Positions 49,784 through 57,768 of a stretch of DNA of 64,000 nt are shown here, one piece after another. The notes beneath the pieces are model-generated. The model did not search any database, was not told the DNA's origin, and saw nothing but the letters and a program-made list of their open reading frames with translations. The position numbers were made by a program, and so were the translations under genes. Source of the DNA: CALDTK01 sp963837005 (GTDB lineage: Bacteria > Bacteroidota > Bacteroidia > Chitinophagales > Saprospiraceae); contig CAWIMC010000004.1 in NCBI GenBank assembly GCA_963837005.1, positions 124,001 through 188,000 on the forward strand, written 5' to 3'. Position 1 is the stretch's first letter. Each line of letters begins with the position of its first letter.

Positions 49784-50527
49784 ATGGAGCTCAACCCTAC
49801 CGACATCGTCCTCTTCGGCACGCGCATCCAGGAGGTCGACGTCATCCTCACCGATCTTCTCTGGTCGGTCGTCAACGTTGTCTGCTTCTGGCGCCTTTCG
49901 GCAAAACGCGCGACGCTCTCCCCGGCGGGGCAGTGGTTCAGGTACATGTTTTTGCTCATGGGCATCGCCGTGCTACTCGGGGCCTTCCTCGGGCACGGCT
50001 TTCAGTACGCGCTCGGCTACGAGGCCAAGTACCCCGGTTGGATCATCAGCATGTGGGGCGTGGCCTGCTTCGAGCGGGCGGCGATCCTCTTCGCCGGCGA
50101 GCGCGTCTCGGCGCGCCTCGGGCGCATCCTCTCGGTCGCCAACTTCGTCGAACTCGCCATCTTCCACGTGCTCGTGCTCTTCAGCCAGCCGCTCATCGAC
50201 GCGCTCGGCTACAGCTTCAACGCCTTCTACTTCGTCGAGATCCACGCCGGCTACGGGCTCCTCGTCATCGCGCTGCCGCTGCACAGCATCATCTTCGCCC
50301 AGACGCGCGCCGCCGCCAGCAAGTACGTCCTGCTGGGCATCGGCGTCGCGGCCCTGGCGCTCGTCGTCCACTTGACCAACTTCTACTTGCATCCCGTGTG
50401 GTTTAACTACCATGACGTCAGCCACGTCGTACTGACGGGCGCGACACTGTTGTACTATCAAGCGGCCAAGCGAATGCAGAACAGTCCTCAGCAGACCGCC
50501 GACAACTCTCAGTTCGCCGCTGCGTAG
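49784..50527 (+). CDS. Integral membrane protein of unknown function
   Basis: 247 residues from ATG 49784 (MELNPTDIVLFGTRIQ). About seven hydrophobic helices are visible, among them YMFLLMGIAVLLGAFLGHGF, NFVELAIFHVLVLFSQPLI, AGYGLLVIALPLHSIIF and YVLLGIGVAALALVVHL. Conserved-looking His residues occur in the helices (GHGFQYAL, EIHAGYG, HDVSHVVLTGATLLYY). No family recognised with confidence. The frame stays open far upstream, but that part is antisense to the helicase and not used. The copy at 49893-49907 encodes LSAK. Confidence 0.75.
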   Translation: MELNPTDIVLFGTRIQEVDVILTDLLWSVVNVVCFWRLSAKRATLSPAGQWFRYMFLLMGIAVLLGAFLGHGFQYALGYEAKYPGWIISMWGVACFERAAILFAGERVSARLGRILSVANFVELAIFHVLVLFSQPLIDALGYSFNAFYFVEIHAGYGLLVIALPLHSIIFAQTRAAASKYVLLGIGVAALALVVHLTNFYLHPVWFNYHDVSHVVLTGATLLYYQAAKRMQNSPQQTADNSQFAAA

Positions 50528-50694
50528 CCGAGGCTACGGGGCGCTCGGAAAGTGCCTAACCTGGCTCCAGTCGTGCCTGGCTATCACGCTCAACCTCCGC
50601 ACTCCAGATCCACTGTAAATTGCGCCTCTGCCCACCCCTTCCCCAGAAGTTTTCGCGGCGACAATCGAGAATCGAATACTGACAACTGCCCCAA

Positions 50695-51459
50695 ATGGCT
50701 TTACGCGACGAACTCCGCCACCAGGGCGACTGGCTCTTCCGCTACCGGTCGTACCTGCCGCTGATCATCGTCGCGGTGGGCGTTGTGGCATTTGTAGACG
50801 CCTTCCGGCAAAACCCACTCGTCGCGAGCTACAGCGCTACCTGGCGCAACGTAGCTTGGCTCGCCGTCGGACTCTTTGGTCTCGCCATCCGTGTGCACGC
50901 TATCGCCCACGCCGCCCCGCACACCTCAGGACGCAACACCGCCGGCGGACAGATCGCCAATCAGATCAACCAGACTGGCCTCTACTCTCTCGTGCGGCAC
51001 CCGCTATACGTCGGCAACTTCTTCATGTGGCTAGCGGCGGCAGGCTTCACGCACAACCTGTGGTTCTTGCTCGCCTTCGTCTGCTTCTACCTCCTTTACT
51101 ACGAGCGCATCATCTACGCTGAGGAGGCCTACCTCATCGGTCACTACGATGCAGCTTACACCGAATGGTCTGCGCAAACCCCGGCAGTCGTACCAAACTT
51201 CGAATCCTACCGCGCCCCGGCCTACGCCTTCGACTGGCGCCGTGTTCTCAAGCGCGAGAAGTCTGGCCTCGCCAACCTGATGACGCTCGCCTTCGCCTTC
51301 CACGCGCTGAGTGCCTACCTCGGCGACTTCTCGATCTTCGAGCGGGGGCAGTTTTGGTTCTGGCTCTTTACCGGGGCCTGGGTGCTGTTGCTGGTCATCA
51401 AGCTGATTCAGAAGCAGACCGACGTACTCAAAGAGACGGCGGTGCAGGGCGCAGTCTAA
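50695..51459 (+). CDS. Isoprenylcysteine carboxyl methyltransferase-like membrane protein
   Basis: 254 residues with about five membrane helices. The signature GLYSLVRHPLYVGNFFMWLA, followed by YYERIIYAEEAYLIGHYDAAYTEW, matches the ICMT/PEMT-like methyltransferase superfamily, where these residues bind SAM. Bacterial members act on unknown small or lipid substrates. A second pair of helices follows the core. The copy at 50800-50814 (GGAA loop) encodes AFRQN in a loop after the first helix. Confidence 0.85.
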   Translation: MALRDELRHQGDWLFRYRSYLPLIIVAVGVVAFVDAFRQNPLVASYSATWRNVAWLAVGLFGLAIRVHAIAHAAPHTSGRNTAGGQIANQINQTGLYSLVRHPLYVGNFFMWLAAAGFTHNLWFLLAFVCFYLLYYERIIYAEEAYLIGHYDAAYTEWSAQTPAVVPNFESYRAPAYAFDWRRVLKREKSGLANLMTLAFAFHALSAYLGDFSIFERGQFWFWLFTGAWVLLLVIKLIQKQTDVLKETAVQGAV

Positions 51460-51498
51460 TAGCTCGGTAGAAGCCCATGCGTGCCGCGACCGTCGTTC

Positions 51499-52326
51499 TT
51501 ACTCCGCCGTCATCAACTCTCGCAGTAATTCGGGGTGCGAGCGACTGATCTGGTGGCCAGCATCTGGCAGGATGTGGTAGTTGGCTCGCTCGCCGAGGTG
51601 CCGTCTAGCATAGTGCAGATTGTCCTCCGTGATAATCCAGTCTTTTTCGCCGTAGAGCACTTCGGTCGGGATATCGATTTCGCCCCAGATCCACTCTATC
51701 GAAGCCAGGTCGTCGGCGTGGGCGAATTTCTCCCGGGTGGCGGTGTTGATTCGCTTCGGCAAAAACATCTGCACGGCCTTCATCCGCCCCCAGTGCGAGA
51801 ACCAGAAAAACTTCTCCGATGCCGGATCTATCGCAGGCGACATGAGGATGAGTCGCTCGTAGGAGTCCGGGTAGGCCGCCGCCATGTACGCCCCCACGGC
51901 AGCGCCGTACGAACGCGTCACGAGGATTGGCTTGTCGGGCAGGTTCAACGCTGCAAGTCCCTCATGGAGCAGTTGGGCCTGCTTATGTATCGGCAGGGCT
52001 CGGCGGCGCTTTTCGAAGTAGGACTTCCCGTAGCCCGGTCGGTCGAGCCCAATCAAAAAGTAGTCGCCATGCAGGGTCGTGTCGTCGAGTTGCTTCCAAA
52101 ATCCATCCCAGCGCCCCGGCGCGCCGTGGATAAATACCAACGGTCGCCCCTCTGGATTCCCGAAGGTCGCGAACAGCACCTGCGAGGAGTCCGTCCTCAC
52201 CGTCCTGTAGGAGGGCTTGTAATCCAGGTGATCGTAGTGTGCCGCGATTTGCTTTTCCGTCGTCACGAAACGCCTCAGGCATCCACTACACAACGTCACG
52301 AGCAGCAGGAGGAGTAGGAGGCGCAT
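51499..52326 (-). CDS. Alpha/beta-hydrolase lipoprotein
   Basis: 275 residues. The signal and lipobox are clear (MRLLLLLLLVTLCSGC). The alpha/beta-hydrolase fold shows an HG oxyanion loop (VFIHGAPGRWDGFW), the nucleophile elbow TRSYGAAVG (Arg replaces the first Gly of GxSxG), the acid Asp in YGEKDWIIT, and the catalytic His in LPDAGHQISRSHPEL. It is probably an envelope-anchored esterase or peptidase of the prolyl-iminopeptidase style. The substrate is unknown. Confidence 0.88.
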   Translation of the reverse strand: MRLLLLLLLVTLCSGCLRRFVTTEKQIAAHYDHLDYKPSYRTVRTDSSQVLFATFGNPEGRPLVFIHGAPGRWDGFWKQLDDTTLHGDYFLIGLDRPGYGKSYFEKRRRALPIHKQAQLLHEGLAALNLPDKPILVTRSYGAAVGAYMAAAYPDSYERLILMSPAIDPASEKFFWFSHWGRMKAVQMFLPKRINTATREKFAHADDLASIEWIWGEIDIPTEVLYGEKDWIITEDNLHYARRHLGERANYHILPDAGHQISRSHPELLRELMTAE

Positions 52327-52339
52327 GGGAGGCTGATGC

Positions 52340-52420
52340 TTAGGTCGTGGAAAGTAAGGCTACGCTCCCCAATAATGCAAATACCCCGCCGATCACCGTC
52401 ATGATCTGCATAGCAGGCAT
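52340..52420 (-). CDS. Possible 26-residue membrane peptide
   Basis: ATG 52420 to TAA 52340 encodes a short hydrophobic peptide (MPAMQIMTVIGGVFALLGSVA, then LLSTT) that could form one membrane helix. It lies 13 bp upstream of the alpha/beta-hydrolase gene on the same strand, with a hairpin element (52427-52441) just before it. There is no homolog evidence, so it may be chance. Confidence 0.3.
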   Translation of the reverse strand: MPAMQIMTVIGGVFALLGSVALLSTT

Positions 52421-52426
52421 CACTAC

Positions 52427-52441
52427 AGCTTTCGCCAAAAC
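52427..52441 (-). repeat. GTTTT-hairpin element beside the minisatellite
   Basis: AGCTTTCGCCAAAAC on the plus strand. The core is intact and the outer pair is G-T. It directly precedes the 90-bp repeat array. Confidence 0.75.
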
Positions 52442-53160
52442 ATGCCACTTCTAAAGCCCATTAGCCCGGCGCTTCACCCAGCCCCCACAGCCCGAAGCGG
52501 AGCACTCTCCCCAAAGCCCGAAAACACAGCCTCCCAGAAGTTAGAAGTTCCTCGGCTTTCCAAAGCCGCCCAGCCCCCAAAGCCCGAAGCGCAGCACCAC
52601 CCCAAGCCCGATAACACAGCCTGCCTGATATAAGAAGTTCCTCGGCTTTCCAAAGCCGCCCAGCCCCCAAAGCCCGAAGCGCAGCACCACCCCAAGCCCG
52701 ATAACACAGCCTGCCTGAAATAAGAAGTTCCTCGGCTTTCCGAAGCCGCCCAGCCCCCAAAGCCCGAAGCCCGCACCACCCCAAACCGGAGAGCACGGCC
52801 ACCCTGATATAAGAAGTTCCTCGGCTTTCCAAAGCCGCCCAGCCCCCAAAGCCCGAAGCGCAGCATTGCCCCAAGCCCGAGAGCACAGCCTCCCTGATAA
52901 GAAGTTCCTCGGCTTTCCAAAGCCGCCCAGCCCCCAAAGCCCGAAGCGCCGCACCACCCCAAGCCCGAGAGCACAGCCTCCCTGATATAAGAAGTTCCTC
53001 GGCTTTCCGAAGCCGCCCAGCCCCCAAAGCCCGAAGCGCAGCATTGCCCCAAGCCCGAGAACACAGCCTCCCTGATATAAGAAGTTCCTCGGCTTTCCAA
53101 AGCCGCCCAGCCCCCAAAGCCCGAATCGCCGCACCATCCCCAAAGCCCGAAGGAGAGTAC
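52440..53160. repeat. Minisatellite: seven units of about 90 bp, each with a hairpin
   Basis: The block GAAGTTCCTCGGCTTTCC starts at 52544, 52633, 52724, 52813, 52901, 52991 and 53081 (spacing 88-91 bp), with a partial unit at the left. Each has CGGCTTTCCAAAGCCG or the variant with TCCGAAGCC, a stable stem-loop, followed by CCCAGCCCCCAAAGCCCGAA. Unit length is not a multiple of three, and all three minus-strand frames stay open, so the long frames (RFGLWGLGGFGKPRNF) are most likely not genes. Confidence 0.9.
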
Positions 53161-53550
53161 TGCCCCTGAACCCTAAACAGGCGGTAGCCCATCGAAAGGT
53201 GTCGCGCAGCTAGAGACCTGTGTTCCGCCGGATTTTTAAATCCTCTTATCCTTTAGGGTACCGCTAGACACTTGTGTTTGCTTCAGTACAAATCCAGCTT
53301 CGGCAGACCTCTGCGTTCTCCTCAGCGCGAAGCGCTCTTGCGCCCTACCTCAAGTACGACGGGCCTTTGCGCACTTTGCGTCTTCTTTGCGTAGCGTAGC
53401 GGCTTTGCGTTCCACTCCCCAGAAAGGTCCAATCTGCAAAAAAAGTCTAGCGTTATGATCCTTCAGTCGTCGCAGAGCTGCGCCCGACCGCCAACCCCCT
53501 GCCCGAGGTAGCCTTCTCAACACCCAAACGTAAAGCCCCCGCCACTCTCC
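53161..53550. repeat. Gene-free stretch with TTTGCG-type simple intergenic repeat
   Basis: Between the minisatellite and the aminotransferase gene there is no gene. About 53300-53415 holds the degenerate CTCTGCGTTCTCC ... CTTTGCGCACTTTGCGTC ... TTTGCGTAGCG pattern, a simple repeat I recall from intergenic regions of other environmental bacteria. The rest shows nothing recognisable. Confidence 0.6.
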
Positions 53551-54765
53551 TTACCCCAGTTTTTCCACCGCCGCCTTGATCCTCCTTGCAGCCTCTCTCA
53601 ACTGCTCCTCGCTCGCCGCAAAACTCAGGCGCAGACACTCGTCGCTTCCGAAGTCGGTCCCCGCTACGCAGGCCACGTGCGCTTCCTCCAAGAGGTACAG
53701 CGCCAGGTCATCGGCATTGGCGATCGTGTTGTTGTCGTAACTCTTCCCAAAGAGCCCACTCACATCCGGGAAGAGGTAAAAGGCTCCCGTCGGCGTATTG
53801 GCCCGGAAGCCGGGGATGTCGTTGATCAAGCCAACCATGATGTCGCGGCGTTTGAGAAAGGCCGCGCACATCTCGCGCGTTGGACCCTGGTCGCCATCGA
53901 GGGCGTCCGCCGCCGCCCGTTGCGCAAAGGCGTTCGCCCCGGAGGTGATCTGCCCCTGAACTTTCGTGCAGGCCTTGGCGAGCCACAACGGCGCACCGAT
54001 GTAGCCCAGGCGCCAACCCGTCATCGCGTAGCCCTTCGCGAAACCGTTGATCGTTACCGTCCTCTCGTACATCCCAGGCAGCGTCGCGAAACTCACGTGC
54101 TCGTCGCCGTAGTGGATGTGTTCGTAAATTTCGTCACTCAACACGAGCACGTCGGGGAAGGCCTCCAAGGTTTTGGCGAAAGCCGCCAGATCAGCGCGGG
54201 AGTACACCGAACCCGTGGGATTGCAGGGCGACGAGAAGATGATGAACCGCGTCCGCTCGGTGATGGCCGCGGCGAGTTGCTCGGGCTGGACCTTAAAGTC
54301 AGTCTCGATGCCGGCGCGTAGTCCGACGGCCGTGGCCCCAGTAAGTTCGATCTGCGCGAAGTAGCTCACCCAGTCCGGCGCGAGCACGATGGCCTCGTCG
54401 CCGGGATCGAGGACGGCCAGGCATACGTTGGCGATCGACTGCTTGGCTCCGTTGCTGACCACCACTTGATCGGCGGAGTAGTCGAGGGCGTTCTCCCGCT
54501 TGAACTTCCGACTGATGGCATCGCGGAGTTCCTGTAGGCCATTAACGGGTGTGTACTTCGTAAAGCCTTCGTCGAGCGCCTTTTTTGCGGCCTCCTTGAT
54601 GTAGTCTGGAGTGTCGAAGTCGGGTTCGCCGAGGCTCAGCGAGATCACGTCGTGGCCCTCGGCGGCGAGTTCGCGGGCCATGCGGGCCATGGCGAGGGTC
54701 GAGGACTCGGACATGAGCCGGAGGCGCTCGGAGAGGTGCTGGCGGGGGGGCGCGAGGGTCGTCAT
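53551..54765 (-). CDS. Class I aminotransferase (aspartate aminotransferase-like)
   Basis: 404 residues, full length. The fold-type I PLP enzyme shows ISLSLGEPDFDTPDYIKEAA, FSSPCNPTGSVYS, the aspartate in VLSDEIYEHIHY, and the Schiff-base lysine in TINGFAKGYAMTGWRLGYIG. The closing Arg is in ECLRLSFAASEEQL. It transfers amino groups between aspartate (or aromatic amino acids) and 2-oxoglutarate. It is divergent from the carboxylase gene with 55 bp between starts. The copy at 54170-54184 encodes AFAKT. Confidence 0.94.
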   Translation of the reverse strand: MTTLAPPRQHLSERLRLMSESSTLAMARMARELAAEGHDVISLSLGEPDFDTPDYIKEAAKKALDEGFTKYTPVNGLQELRDAISRKFKRENALDYSADQVVVSNGAKQSIANVCLAVLDPGDEAIVLAPDWVSYFAQIELTGATAVGLRAGIETDFKVQPEQLAAAITERTRFIIFSSPCNPTGSVYSRADLAAFAKTLEAFPDVLVLSDEIYEHIHYGDEHVSFATLPGMYERTVTINGFAKGYAMTGWRLGYIGAPLWLAKACTKVQGQITSGANAFAQRAAADALDGDQGPTREMCAAFLKRRDIMVGLINDIPGFRANTPTGAFYLFPDVSGLFGKSYDNNTIANADDLALYLLEEAHVACVAGTDFGSDECLRLSFAASEEQLREAARRIKAAVEKLG

Positions 54766-54820
54766 GGCGGCGAATGTACACCCGCCGCTACACCGCTGCG
54801 ACCGCTACCTTGACCCCCGT

Positions 54821-56362
54821 ATGCAGGACAAGATTCAACGGCTCTCCGAACTAAAAGCGAAAGCCAAGCTCGGTGGTGGTGCCGCGCGACAGGCCAAGCA
54901 ACACGACAAAGGTCAACTCACGGCCCGCGAGCGCATAGAGCTGCTGTTCGACCCAGGCACCTTCCAGGAGACTGGGATGCTCGTCGAGCACCGGACCACG
55001 GACTTCGGGCTCGCTGAGCAGATCTTTCTCGGGGATGGCGTCGTGACCGGCTACGGGCAGGTGGACGGGCGGCTCGTGTACGCCTTTGCGCAGGATTTCA
55101 CCGTTTTCGGGGGGAGCCTTTCGGAAACGCACGCCGAGAAGATTTGTAAGGTGATGGACCTCGCCGTACGCAACCGAGCACCCTTCGTTGGGCTCAATGA
55201 CTCGGGCGGGGCCCGCATCCAGGAGGGCGTGCGCTCACTGGGGGGCTACGCAGACATCTTCTATCGCAACGTGCAGGCGTCTGGACAAATCCCACAGATC
55301 TCGGCGATCATGGGACCATGCGCGGGCGGGGCCGTGTACTCGCCAGCGATGACGGACTTTACGCTGATGGTCGAGGGGACGAGCTACATGTTCGTCACGG
55401 GGCCGAACGTCGTCAAGACGGTCACCAATGAGTCCGTCACGAGCGAGCAGCTCGGTGGTGCCCACACGCACGCCAGCAAGTCAGGCGTCACGCATCTCAC
55501 CTCCGCCAACGATGTCGCCTGCCTCGCACAGCTTCGGCGGCTGCTCGGGTACCTGCCATCGAGCTGCGACGAGCAGCCGCCTGTGGTCGAGGTCACGCTC
55601 GGGGACGAACTGCGGCCGCGACTCCAGGCAATGGTGCCGGATGCGGCCAACCAGCCCTACGATATGATCGAAGTGGCACGGGCTATCGTGGACGAAGGTT
55701 CGTGGATGGAGATCCACCCGGAGTTCGCCACTAACATCGTGACGGCCTTCGCGCGGATCGGGGGTAGGGTAGTGGGCATCGTCGGCAACCAGCCCATGTC
55801 GATGGCGGGCGTCCTCGACGTAGACGCGAGCCGCAAGGGAGCCCGCTTTGTGCGAACCTGTGATTGCTTTAACGTACCGCTGCTCGTCCTGGTCGATGTG
55901 CCGGGCTTTCTGCCGGGCACCGACCAGGAGTGGCGTGGAATCATCACGCACGGTGCTAAGCTGCTTTATGCCTTCAGCGAGGCGACCGTGCCTCGTATCA
56001 CGCTCATCACGCGCAAGGCTTACGGCGGCGCCTACGACGTCATGAACTCCAAGCACATCGGCGCGGACTACAACTTTGCCTGGCCGACAGCCGAGATCGC
56101 GGTAATGGGGGCCAAGGGCGCAAGCGAGATCATCTTTCGCCGCGAGATCCAGTCTGCCGACGATCCCGCAGCTAAGCTCGCCGAAAAGGAGGTCGAGTAC
56201 GCCGAGCAGTTCGCGCATCCTTACCGGGCGGCGGCACGGGGCTTCGTCGACGAGGTCATCGAACCCGCTCAGACGCGGCGGACGCTCCTGCGGGCCTTCG
56301 CCAGTCTGCGGCACAAGCGCGTCGAGCCGGTGCGGCGCAAGCACGGGAATATCCCATTGTAA
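54821..56362 (+). CDS. pccB: Acyl-CoA (propionyl-CoA) carboxylase beta subunit
   Basis: 513 residues from ATG 54821 (MQDKIQRLSELKAKAKLGG), the normal family start; TACCTTGA just upstream may be its promoter. The two carboxyltransferase halves are clear: GLNDSGGARIQEGV and MGPCAGGAVYSPAMTDF in the first, and LVDVPGFLPGTDQE, RKAYGGAYDVMNSKH and EIAVMGAKGASEIIFRRE in the second. It transfers carboxyl from carboxybiotin to propionyl-CoA (or acetyl-CoA). The biotin-carrying alpha subunit is not in the window. Confidence 0.95.
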   Translation: MQDKIQRLSELKAKAKLGGGAARQAKQHDKGQLTARERIELLFDPGTFQETGMLVEHRTTDFGLAEQIFLGDGVVTGYGQVDGRLVYAFAQDFTVFGGSLSETHAEKICKVMDLAVRNRAPFVGLNDSGGARIQEGVRSLGGYADIFYRNVQASGQIPQISAIMGPCAGGAVYSPAMTDFTLMVEGTSYMFVTGPNVVKTVTNESVTSEQLGGAHTHASKSGVTHLTSANDVACLAQLRRLLGYLPSSCDEQPPVVEVTLGDELRPRLQAMVPDAANQPYDMIEVARAIVDEGSWMEIHPEFATNIVTAFARIGGRVVGIVGNQPMSMAGVLDVDASRKGARFVRTCDCFNVPLLVLVDVPGFLPGTDQEWRGIITHGAKLLYAFSEATVPRITLITRKAYGGAYDVMNSKHIGADYNFAWPTAEIAVMGAKGASEIIFRREIQSADDPAAKLAEKEVEYAEQFAHPYRAAARGFVDEVIEPAQTRRTLLRAFASLRHKRVEPVRRKHGNIPL

Positions 56363-56438
56363 GGTGAAGGGGTGCCTGGGTGCGCTGCGCCTGGGTGTCT
56401 GGGTAAAGGTGGTGGTCGGCTGAGTCGACTTCGGGTAT

Positions 56439-56453
56439 GTTTTGGCGAACGCC
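56439..56453 (+). repeat. GTTTT-hairpin element variant (GAAC loop)
   Basis: GTTTTGGCGAACGCC keeps head and stem but has one loop change. It lies 28 bp before the small DUF2945 gene. Confidence 0.6.
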
Positions 56454-56480
56454 GTCCCCAAACATGCTGTTAGGCCAGTC

Positions 56481-56690
56481 ATGATACGTAAAGGAAGCAA
56501 AGTCAAGTGGAGCTGGGGCAATGGCACGGCCGAGGGAAAAGTCAAGGAAACCTTCGACGAGGAGGTAACGCGCAAGCTGCAAGGCTCTGAGGTGACTCGC
56601 AAGGGATCCAAGGACGACAAGGCGCTGCTCATCGAGCAAGAAGACGGGGATGAAGTGCTGAAGCTGCAGAGCGAGGTAGAGAAGGCGTAA
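56481..56690 (+). CDS. DUF2945-family small protein
   Basis: 69 residues from ATG 56481. MIRKGSKVKWSWGNGTAEGKV is the SH3/Tudor-like core of DUF2945 (hypervirulence-associated protein domain), followed by EEVTRKLQGSEVTRKGSKDD and an acidic end. The family is small, soluble and of unknown role. It begins a run of small genes (to 57676) that look like a general stress group. Confidence 0.8.
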   Translation: MIRKGSKVKWSWGNGTAEGKVKETFDEEVTRKLQGSEVTRKGSKDDKALLIEQEDGDEVLKLQSEVEKA

Positions 56691-56798
56691 GAGTTGCAAA
56701 GTGCAAATATGGGAAGTGCTCGGAGGCCATCCGCCTGTGTTGCCGCTCAACAATGCTCGCTTAAACGCAATTACCTCCCCAACGACAAGCCATCAACT

Positions 56799-56969
56799 AT
56801 GAAAGACGAGAAAGACCAGGCCCCCGACCCCAACAAGGCTCCCGGCCAACAAACCCCTTCCCGCAGCTACGGTCGCCAGGACCACGCCGACGGCACGAAG
56901 CAAAACGTCGAAGACGCCTCCGCCGCCGAGCACATCGGCGCTGGCAAAACCAGCGACGAGGAAGAGTAG
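56799..56969 (+). CDS. Small acidic disordered protein
   Basis: 56 residues from ATG 56799 (MKDEKDQAPDPNKAPGQQTP), rich in Asp, Glu, Pro and Gln and ending KTSDEEE. It is probably disordered, with no family recognised. It lies between the DUF2945 and PNPOx-like genes on the same strand, and its placement suggests a stress-related role. Confidence 0.5.
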   Translation: MKDEKDQAPDPNKAPGQQTPSRSYGRQDHADGTKQNVEDASAAEHIGAGKTSDEEE

Positions 56970-57004
56970 CCAAATAGAAGCGAGCCCCCGCCCAGCACCC
57001 GCGA

Positions 57005-57088
57005 GGGATGTCGTTGAACCGACGCGAAAGCTCACCGCCAGGCCAGCGATCCTCATGCTTCTGGCAGCACGCGGTTCAACGACATCCC
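57005..57088. repeat. Perfect 16-bp inverted repeat with structured 52-bp centre
   Basis: GGGATGTCGTTGAACC (57005-57020) and GGTTCAACGACATCCC (57073-57088). The centre holds a second inverted pair (CCGCCAG ... CTGGCAG). It lies between two same-strand genes. It could be a MITE-like element, a structured RNA or a terminator; there is no T tract. Confidence 0.75.
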
Positions 57089-57181
57089 GACCCCGGCCCC
57101 ACAGCCCCCAAGAAATCCCCACCCTAAACATCCCCCCCATCCCCGACCTCTTACAAGGACACACCCAAAGCCAACCTGCAC

Positions 57182-57676
57182 ATGACCAAGCAAGAGATTC
57201 AAGCTAAGTACAAAAGCCTCGTCGAAGACATCCGCGAGTGCATGCTCGTCACCGACGACAAAAAGATCGGCATCCACGCTCGCCCCATGTACCTCGCCGC
57301 CTGCGATGACGCCGGCAAACTGTGGTTCTTCACCAACATCGACGACGCCAAGGTCGACGAGATCTACCACGATCGCACCGTGTGTTGCGCCTTCTCGAAG
57401 CCGTCCGACAAGGACTACGTTTCGGCCACCGGCAAGGCCACCATTGAGCGCGACATGGCCACCAAGAAGAAGTACTACCAGAAGATGCACGACGCCTGGT
57501 TCGACGGACCTGAAGATCCGAAAGCTTCCTTAATCTGCGTCCACGTCCACCACGCCGAGTACTGGGAAGACAACGACTCGAGCATTATCGCCTACGCCAA
57601 AATCGCGGCCACGGCTGTGTTCGGCGGAGAGGACGCCAACTACTCCGATACCGCCAATGAGAAGCTTACGCTTTAG
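57182..57676 (+). CDS. PNPOx-like general stress protein
   Basis: 164 residues of the pyridoxamine-phosphate-oxidase-like fold (general stress protein 26/COG3871). Visible parts are IRECMLVTDDKKIGIHARPMYL, GKLWFFTNIDDAKVDEIY, VCCAFSKPSDKDYVSATGKA and the KKYYQKMHDAWF helix. Members bind flavin and are induced by stress; the substrate is unknown. A strong terminator follows at 57703. Confidence 0.9.
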   Translation: MTKQEIQAKYKSLVEDIRECMLVTDDKKIGIHARPMYLAACDDAGKLWFFTNIDDAKVDEIYHDRTVCCAFSKPSDKDYVSATGKATIERDMATKKKYYQKMHDAWFDGPEDPKASLICVHVHHAEYWEDNDSSIIAYAKIAATAVFGGEDANYSDTANEKLTL

Positions 57677-57702
57677 GGCTTCGTAACATAGCCGACTGAC
57701 CC

Positions 57703-57755
57703 AAGCCGACTGTCCCACCGTTCATTGCGCGGTGGGCAGTCGGCTTCACCTTTTT
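57703..57755 (+). terminator. Intrinsic terminator after the PNPOx-like gene
   Basis: AAGCCGACTGTCCCACCG (57703-57720) pairs with CGGTGGGCAGTCGGCTT (57730-57746) with one bulge, followed by CACCTTTTT. It ends 14 bp before the tamB-like start, so that gene must have its promoter within or after the hairpin, or be reached by read-through. Confidence 0.85.
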
Positions 57756-57768
57756 AAGACCTTCTTAC

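Noticed and set aside
52440..53160. CRISPR array
   Set aside because: Units are about 90 bp with almost no variable spacer and no cas genes nearby, so it is a minisatellite.
52461..53192. Three overlapping minus-strand frames of 200-243 codons in the minisatellite
   Set aside because: Unit length is not a multiple of three, the frames swap between units, and no start context or family supports a protein.
56940..56956. GCTGGCAAAACCAGC hairpin as a dispersed-element copy
   Set aside because: The AAAAC lies in the loop, not beside the stem, so it does not fit the element layout.
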